Of a stretch of DNA of 32,918 bases, positions 1 to 8,688 are shown piece by piece; position 1 is the first letter of the stretch; every line of letters begins with the position of its first letter. The notes beneath the pieces were generated by a model, which ran no database searches, was not told the DNA's origin, and saw only the letters and a list, made by a program, of their open reading frames with translations. The translations under genes were made by a program, and so were the position numbers. Origin of the DNA: a bacterium (GTDB lineage Bacteria; SAR324; XYD2-FULL-50-16); contig JAHJRI010000204.1 of assembly GCA_018830885.1 (NCBI GenBank), positions 1-32,918 of the forward strand, read 5' to 3'.

Positions 1-1
1 A

Positions 2-1234
2 ATTCCCCATATCAGCGGGATAAAGGTTGAAGGCCATGGGGCCCCGATCGTCAAAATCGTTCGCATCATCATGCGACTTCCGGATTCCCACCTGACAACA
101 CTGGTCTTCGGTATCGGCTGCATCCTGCTGCTGATCGCCGCAAACCGTTTTTTACCCCGCGGTATCGGCCCCTTTGTGCTCGTGATCCTGAGCACCCTGC
201 TGGTTTTTGCATTTCGGATGGATCACGCCGGTCTGGCCATCGTTGGAACCATCCCCCAGGGACTGCCATCGTTCAGCCTTCCCGGTCTGAATTCTGAGCA
301 GTTGCTGATGCTGCTGCCTGGGGCCCTCTCCATTGCCTTTATCGGGTACATCGAATCGATGGCCGTTGCCAAATTGATCGCTTCCAAGCAGGGGTATTCG
401 GTTGTTCCAAACCGGGAGCTGACCTCCCTGGGACTGGCGAATATTGTCACCGCCGTTTTTTCCGGATATCCCGTGACCGGCGGCTTTTCCCGGAGCGCAG
501 TCAACAATGACGCCGGCGCACACACGGGGGTCTCATCCCTCATCACCGCCCTGGTGGTGCTGCTGACCCTTGTCTTTCTGACCCCCCTGTTTTTTTACAT
601 GCCCAAGGCGACCCTGGCGACCATTGTCATCATTTCCGTCAGCAAACTGGTGGATCTGCGGGAAGGCCTTCATCTCTTCCGGGTTCAGAAAACGGACGGG
701 CTGGCGTTCTATCTTACCTTTCTGACCACTCTGGGCGTGGGCGTGGAAGAGGGCATCGTCACGGGGCTGGTGTTTTCCCTGGGGATGTATCTCTGGCGCA
801 GTTCACAGCCATACATTGCTGAGCTGGGATGGGTTGCAGAGGAAAAGATCTTCCGGGATATCCGGCGGTATCCAGACGCATTCAGAAAAGACACGATCCT
901 TTTCATCCGGGTGGAAGGTCCCCTTTTCTTCGCCAACCTCAAGTTCCTGGAGGATCGTATCAGCGCCTTCATCAAAACCAGAGCCGGTCTCGAACTGATT
1001 GTGCTGGATCTGTCCGGGGTTTTTTATCTGGATGCGGTGGCGGTGAAACGACTGGAGCAGCTTATTCTCGAAAATACCCATCGGGGGATCGAAACCCATT
1101 TTTCCAGAGTCCGCGGAGAAATCCGGGAAGTCTTTAAAAGGGCAGGCTGGCAGGAGAAGCAGTTCATGGAAAAGTTTCATATTACCAACATCGAACTGCT
1201 TCGGTTGTATCAGAAGGACGTGGATTCGCTCTAG
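2..1234 (+). CDS. SulP family anion (sulfate-type) permease, 5'-truncated
   Basis: Partial gene: the frame is open to the first bases of the window, leaving about 410 residues. It would be an inner-membrane anion permease; members move sulfate, bicarbonate, molybdate or other oxyanions, and the substrate cannot be read here. The visible part holds several hydrophobic segments (for example the CILLLIAANRFL stretch and a long helix around the LVVLLTLVFLTPLFFYMP stretch) and the SulP segment with VNNDAGAHTGVSS. A C-terminal cytoplasmic STAS domain follows, with the signature DLSGVFYLDAVAV. The stop codon overlaps the stop of the convergent persulfide dioxygenase gene in one CTAG, so there is no room for a terminator between them. 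The family call is firm and the substrate is unknown. Sulfate is an inference from the sulfur genes next door. Confidence 0.88.
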   Translation: MPHISGIKVEGHGAPIVKIVRIIMRLPDSHLTTLVFGIGCILLLIAANRFLPRGIGPFVLVILSTLLVFAFRMDHAGLAIVGTIPQGLPSFSLPGLNSEQLLMLLPGALSIAFIGYIESMAVAKLIASKQGYSVVPNRELTSLGLANIVTAVFSGYPVTGGFSRSAVNNDAGAHTGVSSLITALVVLLTLVFLTPLFFYMPKATLATIVIISVSKLVDLREGLHLFRVQKTDGLAFYLTFLTTLGVGVEEGIVTGLVFSLGMYLWRSSQPYIAELGWVAEEKIFRDIRRYPDAFRKDTILFIRVEGPLFFANLKFLEDRISAFIKTRAGLELIVLDLSGVFYLDAVAVKRLEQLILENTHRGIETHFSRVRGEIREVFKRAGWQEKQFMEKFHITNIELLRLYQKDVDSL

Positions 1235-1935
1235 TCGATTTTTCCGCACTTCATGTTGGCCGGCACCGACACATCGATCCGTTTCGGTTTGGCCAGATTC
1301 AGGTTATTCATTATTTCAATAAAGGCCGGTTTGCTTTTCCCGCCACCCAGCCGGGGATTGTATTTCTTCTCCTCCCAGATCGTGGAAACCCTCATCCCTT
1401 TATAGTCGTGGGCAGGGTACACCAGCGTCTCATCCGGCAGGGTGAACAGTTTTTGATTCACACTTTCATAGAGTGTGTCGGCAGACCCGTCTTGAAAATC
1501 GGTCCTGCCACATCCCCTGATCAACATGGCATCACCGGTGAAGACCATCCCTTCAATATAGTAACTGGTGCATCCATTGGTATGTCCAGGGGTAGACAGG
1601 ACCTTGATCGTGAAATCCCCGAAGGTCAGTTCTTCCCCGTCCTTTGCACTGATATCCGCGCAGGGCACCCTGGATCCGGCACCGTAAACCACCTCGGCCT
1701 TTGTCCGTTGACGGATATCATCGGCGCCGGTGATGTGGTCGGCATGAACGTGGGTTTCCAGATTGTATTTCAACTTGATGCCCAGTTCGTTTATCTGTTT
1801 GATGTCCCGCTCGACCTGCTCCTTTACAGTATCGATCAGGATCCCCTCCTTGCTTTTGGAGTTATATAAAAGATAGGTATAGGTCCATGTATCATAATCA
1901 AACATCTGACGGAAAACCAGGTTATTCTCTCCCAT
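1231..1935 (-). CDS. ETHE1-type persulfide dioxygenase / MBL-fold hydrolase
   Basis: 234-residue metallo-beta-lactamase-fold protein of the ETHE1/persulfide dioxygenase branch. This family oxidises glutathione persulfide or related persulfides to sulfite with O2 at a mononuclear iron. Visible motifs are THVHADH (residues 61-67), PGHTNGCTSYY (116-126), GDAM (D135) and the branch-typical RGCGRTDFQ (140-148). The iron ligands by homology are H62, H118 and D135. The length matches ETHE1 (about 230-250 aa). The start is preceded by a GTGAGG ribosome site. It is convergent with the SulP gene and divergent from the rhodanese-ferritin gene across 363 bp. In an anaerobe this would be a persulfide or oxygen-stress detoxification enzyme. 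A glyoxalase-II-like role is less likely given the GRTDFQ signature. Confidence 0.85.
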   Translation of the reverse strand: MGENNLVFRQMFDYDTWTYTYLLYNSKSKEGILIDTVKEQVERDIKQINELGIKLKYNLETHVHADHITGADDIRQRTKAEVVYGAGSRVPCADISAKDGEELTFGDFTIKVLSTPGHTNGCTSYYIEGMVFTGDAMLIRGCGRTDFQDGSADTLYESVNQKLFTLPDETLVYPAHDYKGMRVSTIWEEKKYNPRLGGGKSKPAFIEIMNNLNLAKPKRIDVSVPANMKCGKID

Positions 1936-2298
1936 AACAGCCTCACTTGTATAATTTAGTCAAAATTCCAAAACAGAGAATCGTCGATTTGGAAATACGA
2001 TATCAGTGTTATCTCAATGCAGAATAATCTGTCTCACCTGCAAAAATCAAGTAAAAAGGATACGTGCGGGCCGCGATCAAGGAGTCCGGGCAGACTCGTT
2101 GAGCGGCTGGATTCAGTTCGGTCGAGTCGGAAAATGAGGATATCGATGGGTTCATGGAACAACAAAGACCGCTTTTTTCGTGAATACTCCTTGTCAGTTT
2201 TCATATGATTTTGTAGATAGGAGATAGTATAAACAGACACATCCTGTAAAACATGTCGGAAAACCACAACACCTATAAGATTTAATCAAGGAGAGCTG
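1936..2298. other. Divergent intergenic region (363 bp)
   Basis: Separates two divergent sulfur-handling genes and must hold both promoters. Short reading frames here resemble no known protein. A TATAAA box at 2229-2234 and AAGGAGAG just before 2299 suit the rightward gene. No clear operator palindrome was found. Confidence 0.4.
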
Positions 2299-3144
2299 AT
2301 GAATATTTCAGACCTGATATCACCGCCGAAGCCGATGTCGGAAGAAGAGGCCACCGCATTTATGAACAAGCAACCGTCCGGATCCTATCAACTGGTGGAT
2401 GTCAGACAGCCGGGCGAATACGAGAGCGACCACATTCCAGGGGCCACGCTGGTTCCTCTGAACGTGATCACAGCCGGTGGCGGGGACCTGGATCCCCAGA
2501 AACCGACGATTGTCTATTGCCGCTCCGGGGGACGGAGTCATGCCGCCGCTCAGTATTTAAGCGGTCAGGGATTTAAAGAGGTGTACGATATCGGCGCCAA
2601 CATCCAGAGCTGGCTGGGGATTAAAGCCCAGGGGCCTTATGAATTGAGCCTGGACCTGATTGACCCCAATGTCGATTTTCCCGACGCATTCAGTCTTTCC
2701 TACGCGATGGAAGACGGGCTGCAGCGTTTCTACCTGAAACTGGAGGAGAAAGAGACGCGGGACTCTCATAAGGCACTTTTCAAGAAACTGGCCGGATTCG
2801 AGGACCTTCACATGAAGCGCCTGCTCGACGCATATGCCTCACTGGGCAGCAGCGGTGCAGATCCGAAGCAGTTTCTGGCAGACAACCGAAAAGTGATTGA
2901 AGGGGGTGATCTGGTCAAGAGTACCCCCGTGTCGATTATTTCCCAGTTGCATGATCTGCTGGATATCTTTGGGCTCAGCATGGCCATCGAGGCCCAGTCC
3001 CTGGACCTGTATACCCGCATGGCCGGGAAGAGCAGCGACGCTGCGGTTAAAAAGCTGTTCCTCGGTCTGGCGGATGAGGAAAAACAGCACCTGACCTATA
3101 TTACCCGTGAACTGGACACCCACATCAAGGATAAAGCCCGGTAA
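2299..3144 (+). CDS. Rhodanese-ferritin-like (rubrerythrin-type) fusion protein
   Basis: 281-residue two-domain cytosolic protein. The N-terminal rhodanese domain (about 10-110) has the active-site loop CRSGGRS with the persulfide-carrying Cys at residue 74, and the DVRQPGEYESDHIPGA motif before it. The C-terminal half (about 125-275) is a helical ferritin-like domain with Glu-containing helices (GFEDLH, MAIEAQSLDLY) and an EExxH-like element (DEEKQH), as in rubrerythrin-type di-iron proteins. No C-terminal rubredoxin domain is present. This architecture is known in sulfate reducers and other anaerobes. The role is inferred as sulfane-sulfur transfer coupled to a redox or peroxide-scavenging di-iron site. 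A strong AAGGAGAG ribosome site lies directly before the start. It is divergent from the persulfide dioxygenase gene, which fits a shared persulfide theme. Confidence 0.85.
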   Translation: MNISDLISPPKPMSEEEATAFMNKQPSGSYQLVDVRQPGEYESDHIPGATLVPLNVITAGGGDLDPQKPTIVYCRSGGRSHAAAQYLSGQGFKEVYDIGANIQSWLGIKAQGPYELSLDLIDPNVDFPDAFSLSYAMEDGLQRFYLKLEEKETRDSHKALFKKLAGFEDLHMKRLLDAYASLGSSGADPKQFLADNRKVIEGGDLVKSTPVSIISQLHDLLDIFGLSMAIEAQSLDLYTRMAGKSSDAAVKKLFLGLADEEKQHLTYITRELDTHIKDKAR

Positions 3145-3154
3145 CCCTATCCAC

Positions 3155-3192
3155 GGCGGATACTTCTGATGCGTGCAGGATCTGTATCCGCC
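3155..3192. terminator. 9-bp hairpin after the rhodanese-ferritin gene
   Basis: GGCGGATAC (3155-3163) pairs perfectly with GTATCCGCC (3184-3192) across a 20-nt loop, starting 11 bp after the stop codon. There is no T-run, so if it ends transcription it is not a classical intrinsic terminator. It could instead be a 3' stabilising structure. Confidence 0.4.
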
Positions 3193-3539
3193 ATCCTCTC
3201 ATGCCGTTCCACCCGGGTACAGGCATCTTTTTCTGCCGGCACGCTTCTTCGAGTTGGGCTCAGCACCCACTGACCGGTTTGTCCGTGGTCGATCGGGCCG
3301 GGTGCCACACCCTGATCCGTCGGTATGCTGTCGCTCCCATGCGGCAAACCGGTGTGCGCTGCCTTGACACCCAACACCCATTTTTCTATCATCAGGGGCA
3401 GTGAACCCATCTGCGGAAACAACCGGGACAGGATCATCAGCCCCGAATTCGTCCCAATTTCCTGATCTCACAACCTTATTCGCCAATATGGCCAGCGGGG
3501 CACAACGAAGTATGAGAAATCAAAAATAAAAGGGCTGTC
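3193..3539. other. Upstream region of the Mo-hydroxylase operon
   Basis: No convincing gene; the small frames here are not protein-like. It holds an inverted repeat, ACCGGTTTG (3273-3281) and CAAACCGGT (3345-3353), whose right arm ends 10 bp before the -35 box of the promoter at 3364. It also holds a small GGTG/CACC hairpin at 3301-3311. The repeat is a candidate regulator site. Confidence 0.35.
3364..3392 (+). promoter_or_regulatory. Sigma-70-like promoter for the Mo-hydroxylase/CodA operon
   Basis: TTGACA at 3364-3369 and TATCAT at 3387-3392 with an exact 17-bp spacer, facing the 3540 gene. Expected transcript start is near 3400, giving a leader of about 140 nt. Seen directly in the sequence; activity is inferred. 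Confidence 0.55.
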
Positions 3540-6320
3540 ATGGAACCGGTACCAGTCAGTTTTACAGTAAACGGCCACATCATCCGTGATCAGGTGGATG
3601 CCGAAATGACCCTGCTGACCTATCTGCGGCAAAACCTGGGACTGACCGGTTCAAAGCGGGGATGCGGCAGGGGGCAGTGCGGCACCTGCACCGTGCTTCT
3701 CAATGGGCGGGCGGTCAAGTCGTGTGTGATCAAATTAAAGAGTCCCCGGCTCAAAGACGCCCGGATTGAAACCATCGAATCCCTGGCCGCCCCCGGCGGA
3801 GCACTGCACCCCATCCAGGAAGCCTTTGTTCGATCAGGCGCCCTGCAGTGCGGTTTCTGCACCCCCGGTATGATCATGTCCGTCAAAGGACTGCTGCTGG
3901 AAAACCCCGGCCCGGATCGGGACGCGATCCAACACTATCTCAAATCCCGAAACCTGTGCCGGTGCACCGGTTATCAGAAAATATTCACTGCCGTCGATCA
4001 GGCGGCGAAGGTCATGAACGGAGCGCAGACCGGATTCTCCGAATTGCCCAACGATACCCCATTGCGTGTCCAGGAGGCTGTCCGGAAAGTCACCGGCAGC
4101 TTGAAGTATGCCGATGATATCACCTGGGACAACATGCTGGTGGGGAAAATCCTCTTTGCCGAACAGGCTCCATCCGTCCTGACAGAAATCGACTGCTCCG
4201 CGGTGACCGGACTCGCCGGTATTGCCGGGGTCATCACGGCGGAGGACATCCGGGGATCCCGCAGAACCGGGCTTGTCGATCGGGATCAGCCGGCACTGAT
4301 CGCTGCAGGAGATACCATCCGCACCATTGCCGACCCGCTGGGAGCTGTTTTTGCCCAAACCGCGGAACAGGCCGAGGCTGCCCTCTCGACCATCACGGTC
4401 ACCTGTCGGAACCTGCCGGGCGTATACACCACCGATGCTGCTGAACAACCTGGCGCAGCACTGGTCTGGGCGGATAAGCCGGGCAACCTGTTTTACCAGG
4501 GGCGGATTGAAAGGGGGGACATGGCAGAAACCCTGCAACAGGCGGAACTGGTTGTCTCGGGTAATTTTTCAACTTCCCGGATTGCCCACGGTTTTCTGGA
4601 ACCGGAGTCCGGACTGGCAAGACCTGACGGATCCGGCGGCGTGGAGATCCACTATCCCAGCCAGACCGTTTTTGACGATCAGATCCAGGTGGCCGATGTG
4701 CTGGGGATGCCCCGACAGCAGGTCCGGGTCGTTCAGCTGCCAACCGGCGGGGCCTTTGGGGGAAAAGAGGATCTGGTATTCCAGCATATCCTGGCCCTGG
4801 CAGCCCTGAAATTCCAGCGGCCGGTCAAAATCACCCTGACCCGGGACGAGTCCCTGAGAGTCAGCCAGAAAAAACACCCCATGGATTTTCAGGCCCGTCT
4901 GGCAATCAACCGGGAGGGTCTGTTCCAGGGGCTGGATGTCGAAGTGGCTGCCGATAAGGGGGCCTATGCCAGCCTGGGATTTGATATCATTGAAAACGCC
5001 ATGGCCTTCGTGGGGGGTCCCTATTTTATCCCGTCTGTCCGGATCAACGGCCGGTCCGTCTACACCCACAACGTCATGTCCGGGGCCATGCGGGGCTTCG
5101 GGGCCAACCAGGGCAATTTCGTCATTGAATCGCTGGTCGACATGGCGGCCCGTGAGCTGGGGATGGATCCCTTTGAAATCCGTTTTATCAATGCCCTGCG
5201 GCCGGGTCTGCCCACTGTCACCGATCACGTACTCGAACCGGGGATCGCCGGCATCGAGGAAACCCTGCTGGCGGCCAGGGAGGCCTGGCAGAGGGAAACC
5301 CCGCCGACACCGTCTCCGGGAAAACGACTGGGAATGGGTATCGCCTGTGGGGTGAAGAATGTGGGTTTCGGTCACGGTCTCCCGGAGAGCGCCGGAGCCA
5401 GGGTTGAATTGAAGGACGACGGCAGCTGTCACCTCTTTGTAACCCACCACGAATACGGCCAGGGCGCCGTCATTGGACAGGCCCGCATCGCCTCTGAAAT
5501 CCTGGGAATTCCCCTCGAAAAGATCATCGTTTCCAGCCCCGATACCAGTCTCACACCCTACACAGGCGCTTCCACCGCCTCCCGTCAGACCTTTCTCTCG
5601 GGCAATGCAACCCTGGGCGCCTGCCGCCAGCTCAAGTCCGAGCTGTTCGAACTGGCAGCGACCCGGCTGTCGGTTCTTGATCCGGCGTCGCTGAAGCTGG
5701 AGGGTGACCATATCGTCACCATGGATGGTAGACACCGGTTGCCGCTGGCCGACCTGGGCAGCACCTTTACCGCCGAATTCCGGGCTTTTCCCCCGGAGAC
5801 AGAGGGCCTGCTGGAAGACGGCCAGAAGAGTCCCTATGGCAGCCCCGCCTTCTCCAGCCGGAGGACCCACTGGGCTTATGCCTACGGGGTGCAGATCGTC
5901 TGGGTCGAAGTGGATGAAAATACCGGGGCCGCCCGGGTGTTGAAAGTCATTACGGCAGGAGATGTGGGTCGTGTGCTGAACCGGCGGGCGATTGAGGGAC
6001 AGCAGGAGGGGGGCGTTGTCATGGGGATCGGCTATGCCCTGTCGGAGGAATTCCAGGTCGAACAGGGGCACCATCTGACCCGCTCACTCAAACAATGCGG
6101 TCTGCCGACAGCGGCTGATGCTCCGGAGATCGTGTCGGTCATCGTGGAGGTCCCCCATCCCTGGGGACCCCTCGGGGTCAAGGGCCTGGCGGAGGCGCCC
6201 TCCCTGGCAACCGCACCGGCCGTGGCCAACGCGGTTTTTGATGCAATCGGGGTGCGATTGTTTCACCTGCCGATGACGGCAGAACGAATCAAACAGGCCA
6301 TCACTGAAAAGGCGCAATAG
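3540..6320 (+). CDS. Molybdenum hydroxylase (xanthine dehydrogenase/Mop aldehyde oxidoreductase family), FAD-less fusion
   Basis: 926 residues joining the iron-sulfur and molybdopterin parts in one chain, without the FAD domain of classical xanthine dehydrogenase. This is the layout of Desulfovibrio Mop (about 907 aa). The plant-ferredoxin-like cluster uses C42, C47, C50 and C62; the second [2Fe-2S] cluster uses C104, C107, C140 and C142. The Mo-domain motifs are GGAFGGKED, AMRGFGANQG, EYGQGAVIGQ and GASTASRQTFLSG. The presumed catalytic Glu lies in GVKGLAEAP near the C-terminus. It hydroxylates a carbon of an aldehyde or N-heterocycle using water; the substrate is not readable. The next gene, 9 bp downstream, is a CodA-like deaminase, so an N-heterocycle is more likely than a simple aldehyde (inference). 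The start follows AAAAGGG with good spacing. Electrons would go to an unidentified acceptor, since the FAD subunit is absent here. Confidence 0.88.
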   Translation: MEPVPVSFTVNGHIIRDQVDAEMTLLTYLRQNLGLTGSKRGCGRGQCGTCTVLLNGRAVKSCVIKLKSPRLKDARIETIESLAAPGGALHPIQEAFVRSGALQCGFCTPGMIMSVKGLLLENPGPDRDAIQHYLKSRNLCRCTGYQKIFTAVDQAAKVMNGAQTGFSELPNDTPLRVQEAVRKVTGSLKYADDITWDNMLVGKILFAEQAPSVLTEIDCSAVTGLAGIAGVITAEDIRGSRRTGLVDRDQPALIAAGDTIRTIADPLGAVFAQTAEQAEAALSTITVTCRNLPGVYTTDAAEQPGAALVWADKPGNLFYQGRIERGDMAETLQQAELVVSGNFSTSRIAHGFLEPESGLARPDGSGGVEIHYPSQTVFDDQIQVADVLGMPRQQVRVVQLPTGGAFGGKEDLVFQHILALAALKFQRPVKITLTRDESLRVSQKKHPMDFQARLAINREGLFQGLDVEVAADKGAYASLGFDIIENAMAFVGGPYFIPSVRINGRSVYTHNVMSGAMRGFGANQGNFVIESLVDMAARELGMDPFEIRFINALRPGLPTVTDHVLEPGIAGIEETLLAAREAWQRETPPTPSPGKRLGMGIACGVKNVGFGHGLPESAGARVELKDDGSCHLFVTHHEYGQGAVIGQARIASEILGIPLEKIIVSSPDTSLTPYTGASTASRQTFLSGNATLGACRQLKSELFELAATRLSVLDPASLKLEGDHIVTMDGRHRLPLADLGSTFTAEFRAFPPETEGLLEDGQKSPYGSPAFSSRRTHWAYAYGVQIVWVEVDENTGAARVLKVITAGDVGRVLNRRAIEGQQEGGVVMGIGYALSEEFQVEQGHHLTRSLKQCGLPTAADAPEIVSVIVEVPHPWGPLGVKGLAEAPSLATAPAVANAVFDAIGVRLFHLPMTAERIKQAITEKAQ

Positions 6321-6329
6321 GATGAACCC

Positions 6330-7616
6330 ATGGAACTGATGATTAAAAACGCCCGGGTGACAGGGAAATCAACCCTGGTGGACCTGGCCATTGAAAACGG
6401 CCTGTTTGCTGATATCGGGCCGCAACTGGAGCGGAAAGCGGAACGGACCATCGATGCCGGCGGCAGGCTGGTGATTCCGCCCTTTATCGATCCCCACATT
6501 CACCTGGACGCGGTGCTGACCGCCGGAAATCCCCGGTACAATATCAGCGGCAGCCACCCCGAGGGGATTGAGGTCTGGGGGGAGTACAAAAAAGCCAATG
6601 CGGGGTTCAGTGACCTGAAGGCGCGCGCCCGAAGGGCTGTAGAGTGGGAAGTGGCTTCCGGCACCCTGTTTATGAGAAGCCACGTCGATATCTGCGATCC
6701 GGACCTGACGGCCCTGAAAATACTCCTGGAACTGCGCGAGGAACTCCGGGAGCTGGTGGAGATCCAGATCGTGGCCTTTCCCCAGGACGGCATCCTCGCC
6801 TATCCCCGGGGGAAAGCGTTGATGCGGGAAGCCCTCGGACTGGGGGCCGACCTGGTGGGCGGCATTCCCCATTGCGAAATGACGCGGGAGGACGGGGTCG
6901 CATCCATTGATTTCGTCTTTGACCTGGCAGCTGAGTTTGACCGGGGAATTGATGTCCACTGCGATGAGACCGATGACGACCACTCGCGGTTTCTGGAGGT
7001 GATGGCGGCCCGGACGATCCGCACCGGGTACCGGGACAGGGTTACCGCCGGTCATACCACGGCCATGCACTCCTATAACAATGCCTATGCCCATAAAATC
7101 CAGGGACTACTGGTGCAGGGCGGTCTCAATATCGTCGCCAACCCCTTTGACAATATTGTGCTCCAGGGGCGATTCGACACCTATCCCAAACGCCGCGGCA
7201 TCACCCGGGTCAAGGAGCTGCTGGCCGCAGGGGTCAATGTGAGCCTGGGCCATGACTCCATCATGGATCCCTGGTATCCGCTGGGGGCAGGGGACATGCT
7301 GTCCGTGGCCCGGATGGCGATTCATGCCTGTCACATGTCCGGTTATGACGAGATGCACCGCATCTTTGAGACGATCACCCACAACTCGGCCAGGACGATG
7401 GGGATTTCCGGCAGATATGGTCTGAAGACAGGGAATCCGGCCGATCTGGTCATCCTCGATACCCATTCCGTGCTGGATGCCCTGAGACTTTCACCAGCGC
7501 GGTTGTTCGTGATCAAGGCAGGCCGGATCGTCGCGGAGACCCGTCCCGCCGAGAGCCGGATTCACAGCGGGGGTCAGGAGAAAAGGGTGGATTTCGAAAT
7601 GCCGGAAAAACGTTAA
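6330..7616 (+). CDS. Cytosine deaminase-like (CodA family) amidohydrolase
   Basis: 428-residue amidohydrolase closely resembling E. coli CodA, which deaminates cytosine to uracil. Metal and catalytic positions by homology are H56 and H58 (DPHIHLD), Q152 (FPQDG), H210 and E213 (DVHCDET), H242 (GHTTAMHSYN), D309 (LGHDS) and W315. The CodA stretch LQGRFDTYPKRRGITRVKE is almost intact. The one visible change is S310, where E. coli has D314, a residue contacting the pyrimidine. The true substrate may therefore be a related ring such as 5-substituted cytosine, isoguanine or creatinine. It follows the molybdenum hydroxylase by 9 bp, almost certainly co-transcribed. Its stop codon overlaps that of the convergent MetE-like gene. 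Family call firm, exact substrate open. Confidence 0.87.
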   Translation: MELMIKNARVTGKSTLVDLAIENGLFADIGPQLERKAERTIDAGGRLVIPPFIDPHIHLDAVLTAGNPRYNISGSHPEGIEVWGEYKKANAGFSDLKARARRAVEWEVASGTLFMRSHVDICDPDLTALKILLELREELRELVEIQIVAFPQDGILAYPRGKALMREALGLGADLVGGIPHCEMTREDGVASIDFVFDLAAEFDRGIDVHCDETDDDHSRFLEVMAARTIRTGYRDRVTAGHTTAMHSYNNAYAHKIQGLLVQGGLNIVANPFDNIVLQGRFDTYPKRRGITRVKELLAAGVNVSLGHDSIMDPWYPLGAGDMLSVARMAIHACHMSGYDEMHRIFETITHNSARTMGISGRYGLKTGNPADLVILDTHSVLDALRLSPARLFVIKAGRIVAETRPAESRIHSGGQEKRVDFEMPEKR

Positions 7617-8617
7617 AGCCCTTCAAACAGGTTCCGTCCGGCCACCAGGGCTTGTATCTTGGCATCAGCAATGGACCGTTTCAGCATCCAGAACCCGCAG
7701 TCGGGATGGATATATGTCACCCTGCCCGCGCCCACGGTTTTTTCCGCCCGTTCAATGTGGCGGGCGATCTCATCGGCCGTTTCAACCATGTTGGATTTGA
7801 TATCGACAACCCCCAGACCCAGGCCGATCTGCGGTTTCAGTTCCTTGAACACAGCCAGCTCGTCCAGGGGGCGGTTACGGGTCTCCATGACGATGTGATC
7901 CACATGGAGGCTGTTCAGATAGTCCATCAGCCTGTCCCAGCTGCCGGACTGAATCCGCTGGCCGCCATAATTCCCGAAACAGAGATGTACCGCCGGGGTC
8001 CCCTTGACCGCATCCAGCACCAGGTTGATCGCTGTTGCCGCCCAGGACCACTCCTCCGGATTTCCAGGCAGGTTGGCTTCATCCACCTGGATGACCGGCG
8101 CATCAAGATGGGCCACCTGTTTGGCCAGGGTTTCCGCGATGGCCATGGTCAAATCCGCCGGATTTTGATAGTACTCATCAATCAGGGTCTTGGCCAGCAT
8201 GTGGGGTCCTGTCAGCGTAAACTTCAACGGTTTTGACGCCAGTGCCAGCGCACGGTCACAGGCATACGGCAGATCCAGGGTGCCCTGGCCGATGGGCCCC
8301 TCCACAATGCCGGGTGGCTGTCTGCGAAAATCCATGCCCTTCGCCTTCCGGTATTTCAGTTTCTCATCCAGGGTGATATCCGTGCGGATACCCGCCATGG
8401 GCAGTACAAAGTACTCAATCATTCCGTTTGTTTCCGGGTGGTTGATGTCGAAGCGGTACATCTCGCCATCACATACCACATCGATACCGGCTGTTTCCTG
8501 GGTATTCAGAACCACCCGGGTTGCATCGATCAGCGCCTGCTCCGAGGGAGAATTGACCAGCCAGTCCGGAACCGGGTATGAACCGACAACGGTTGTTTTA
8601 ATTCGAGGGTCACCCAT
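7613..8617 (-). CDS. Stand-alone MetE catalytic domain (core-MetE-like methyltransferase)
   Basis: 334 residues matching only the C-terminal, zinc-binding half of cobalamin-independent methionine synthase (full MetE is about 750 aa). The zinc site is intact: H211 and C213 (VHLCFG), E245 (METRN) and C307 (HPDCGFW). The barrel start TTVVGSYP and TGPHMLAKTL are also typical. MetE needs its N-terminal half to use folylpolyglutamate, so such short proteins are thought to take methyl groups from other donors (for example corrinoid proteins, as reported for core-MetE and Mes-type enzymes) or to act on other thiols. The start has an AAGGAGG-type site just upstream (GGAGGTTTCAAC). It converges on the deaminase gene with stops overlapping. 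Zn-thiol methyl transfer is well supported; methionine synthesis is only one possibility. Confidence 0.8.
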   Translation of the reverse strand: MGDPRIKTTVVGSYPVPDWLVNSPSEQALIDATRVVLNTQETAGIDVVCDGEMYRFDINHPETNGMIEYFVLPMAGIRTDITLDEKLKYRKAKGMDFRRQPPGIVEGPIGQGTLDLPYACDRALALASKPLKFTLTGPHMLAKTLIDEYYQNPADLTMAIAETLAKQVAHLDAPVIQVDEANLPGNPEEWSWAATAINLVLDAVKGTPAVHLCFGNYGGQRIQSGSWDRLMDYLNSLHVDHIVMETRNRPLDELAVFKELKPQIGLGLGVVDIKSNMVETADEIARHIERAEKTVGAGRVTYIHPDCGFWMLKRSIADAKIQALVAGRNLFEGL

Positions 8618-8688
8618 GTTGAAACCTCCTTATCGATCAGATTGATGGATTCCCATTTCATGAACAACCAGTTTAGCATATCGGTTTC

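Noticed and set aside
3193-3539. Small genes in the region before the Mo-hydroxylase
   Set aside because: Several overlapping frames of 60-96 codons occur on both strands, as expected for GC-rich DNA; none has a recognisable product or ribosome site.
4569-6074. 501-codon open frame on the minus strand
   Set aside because: Antisense to the molybdenum hydroxylase, whose motifs are complete; no start signal and no known domain.
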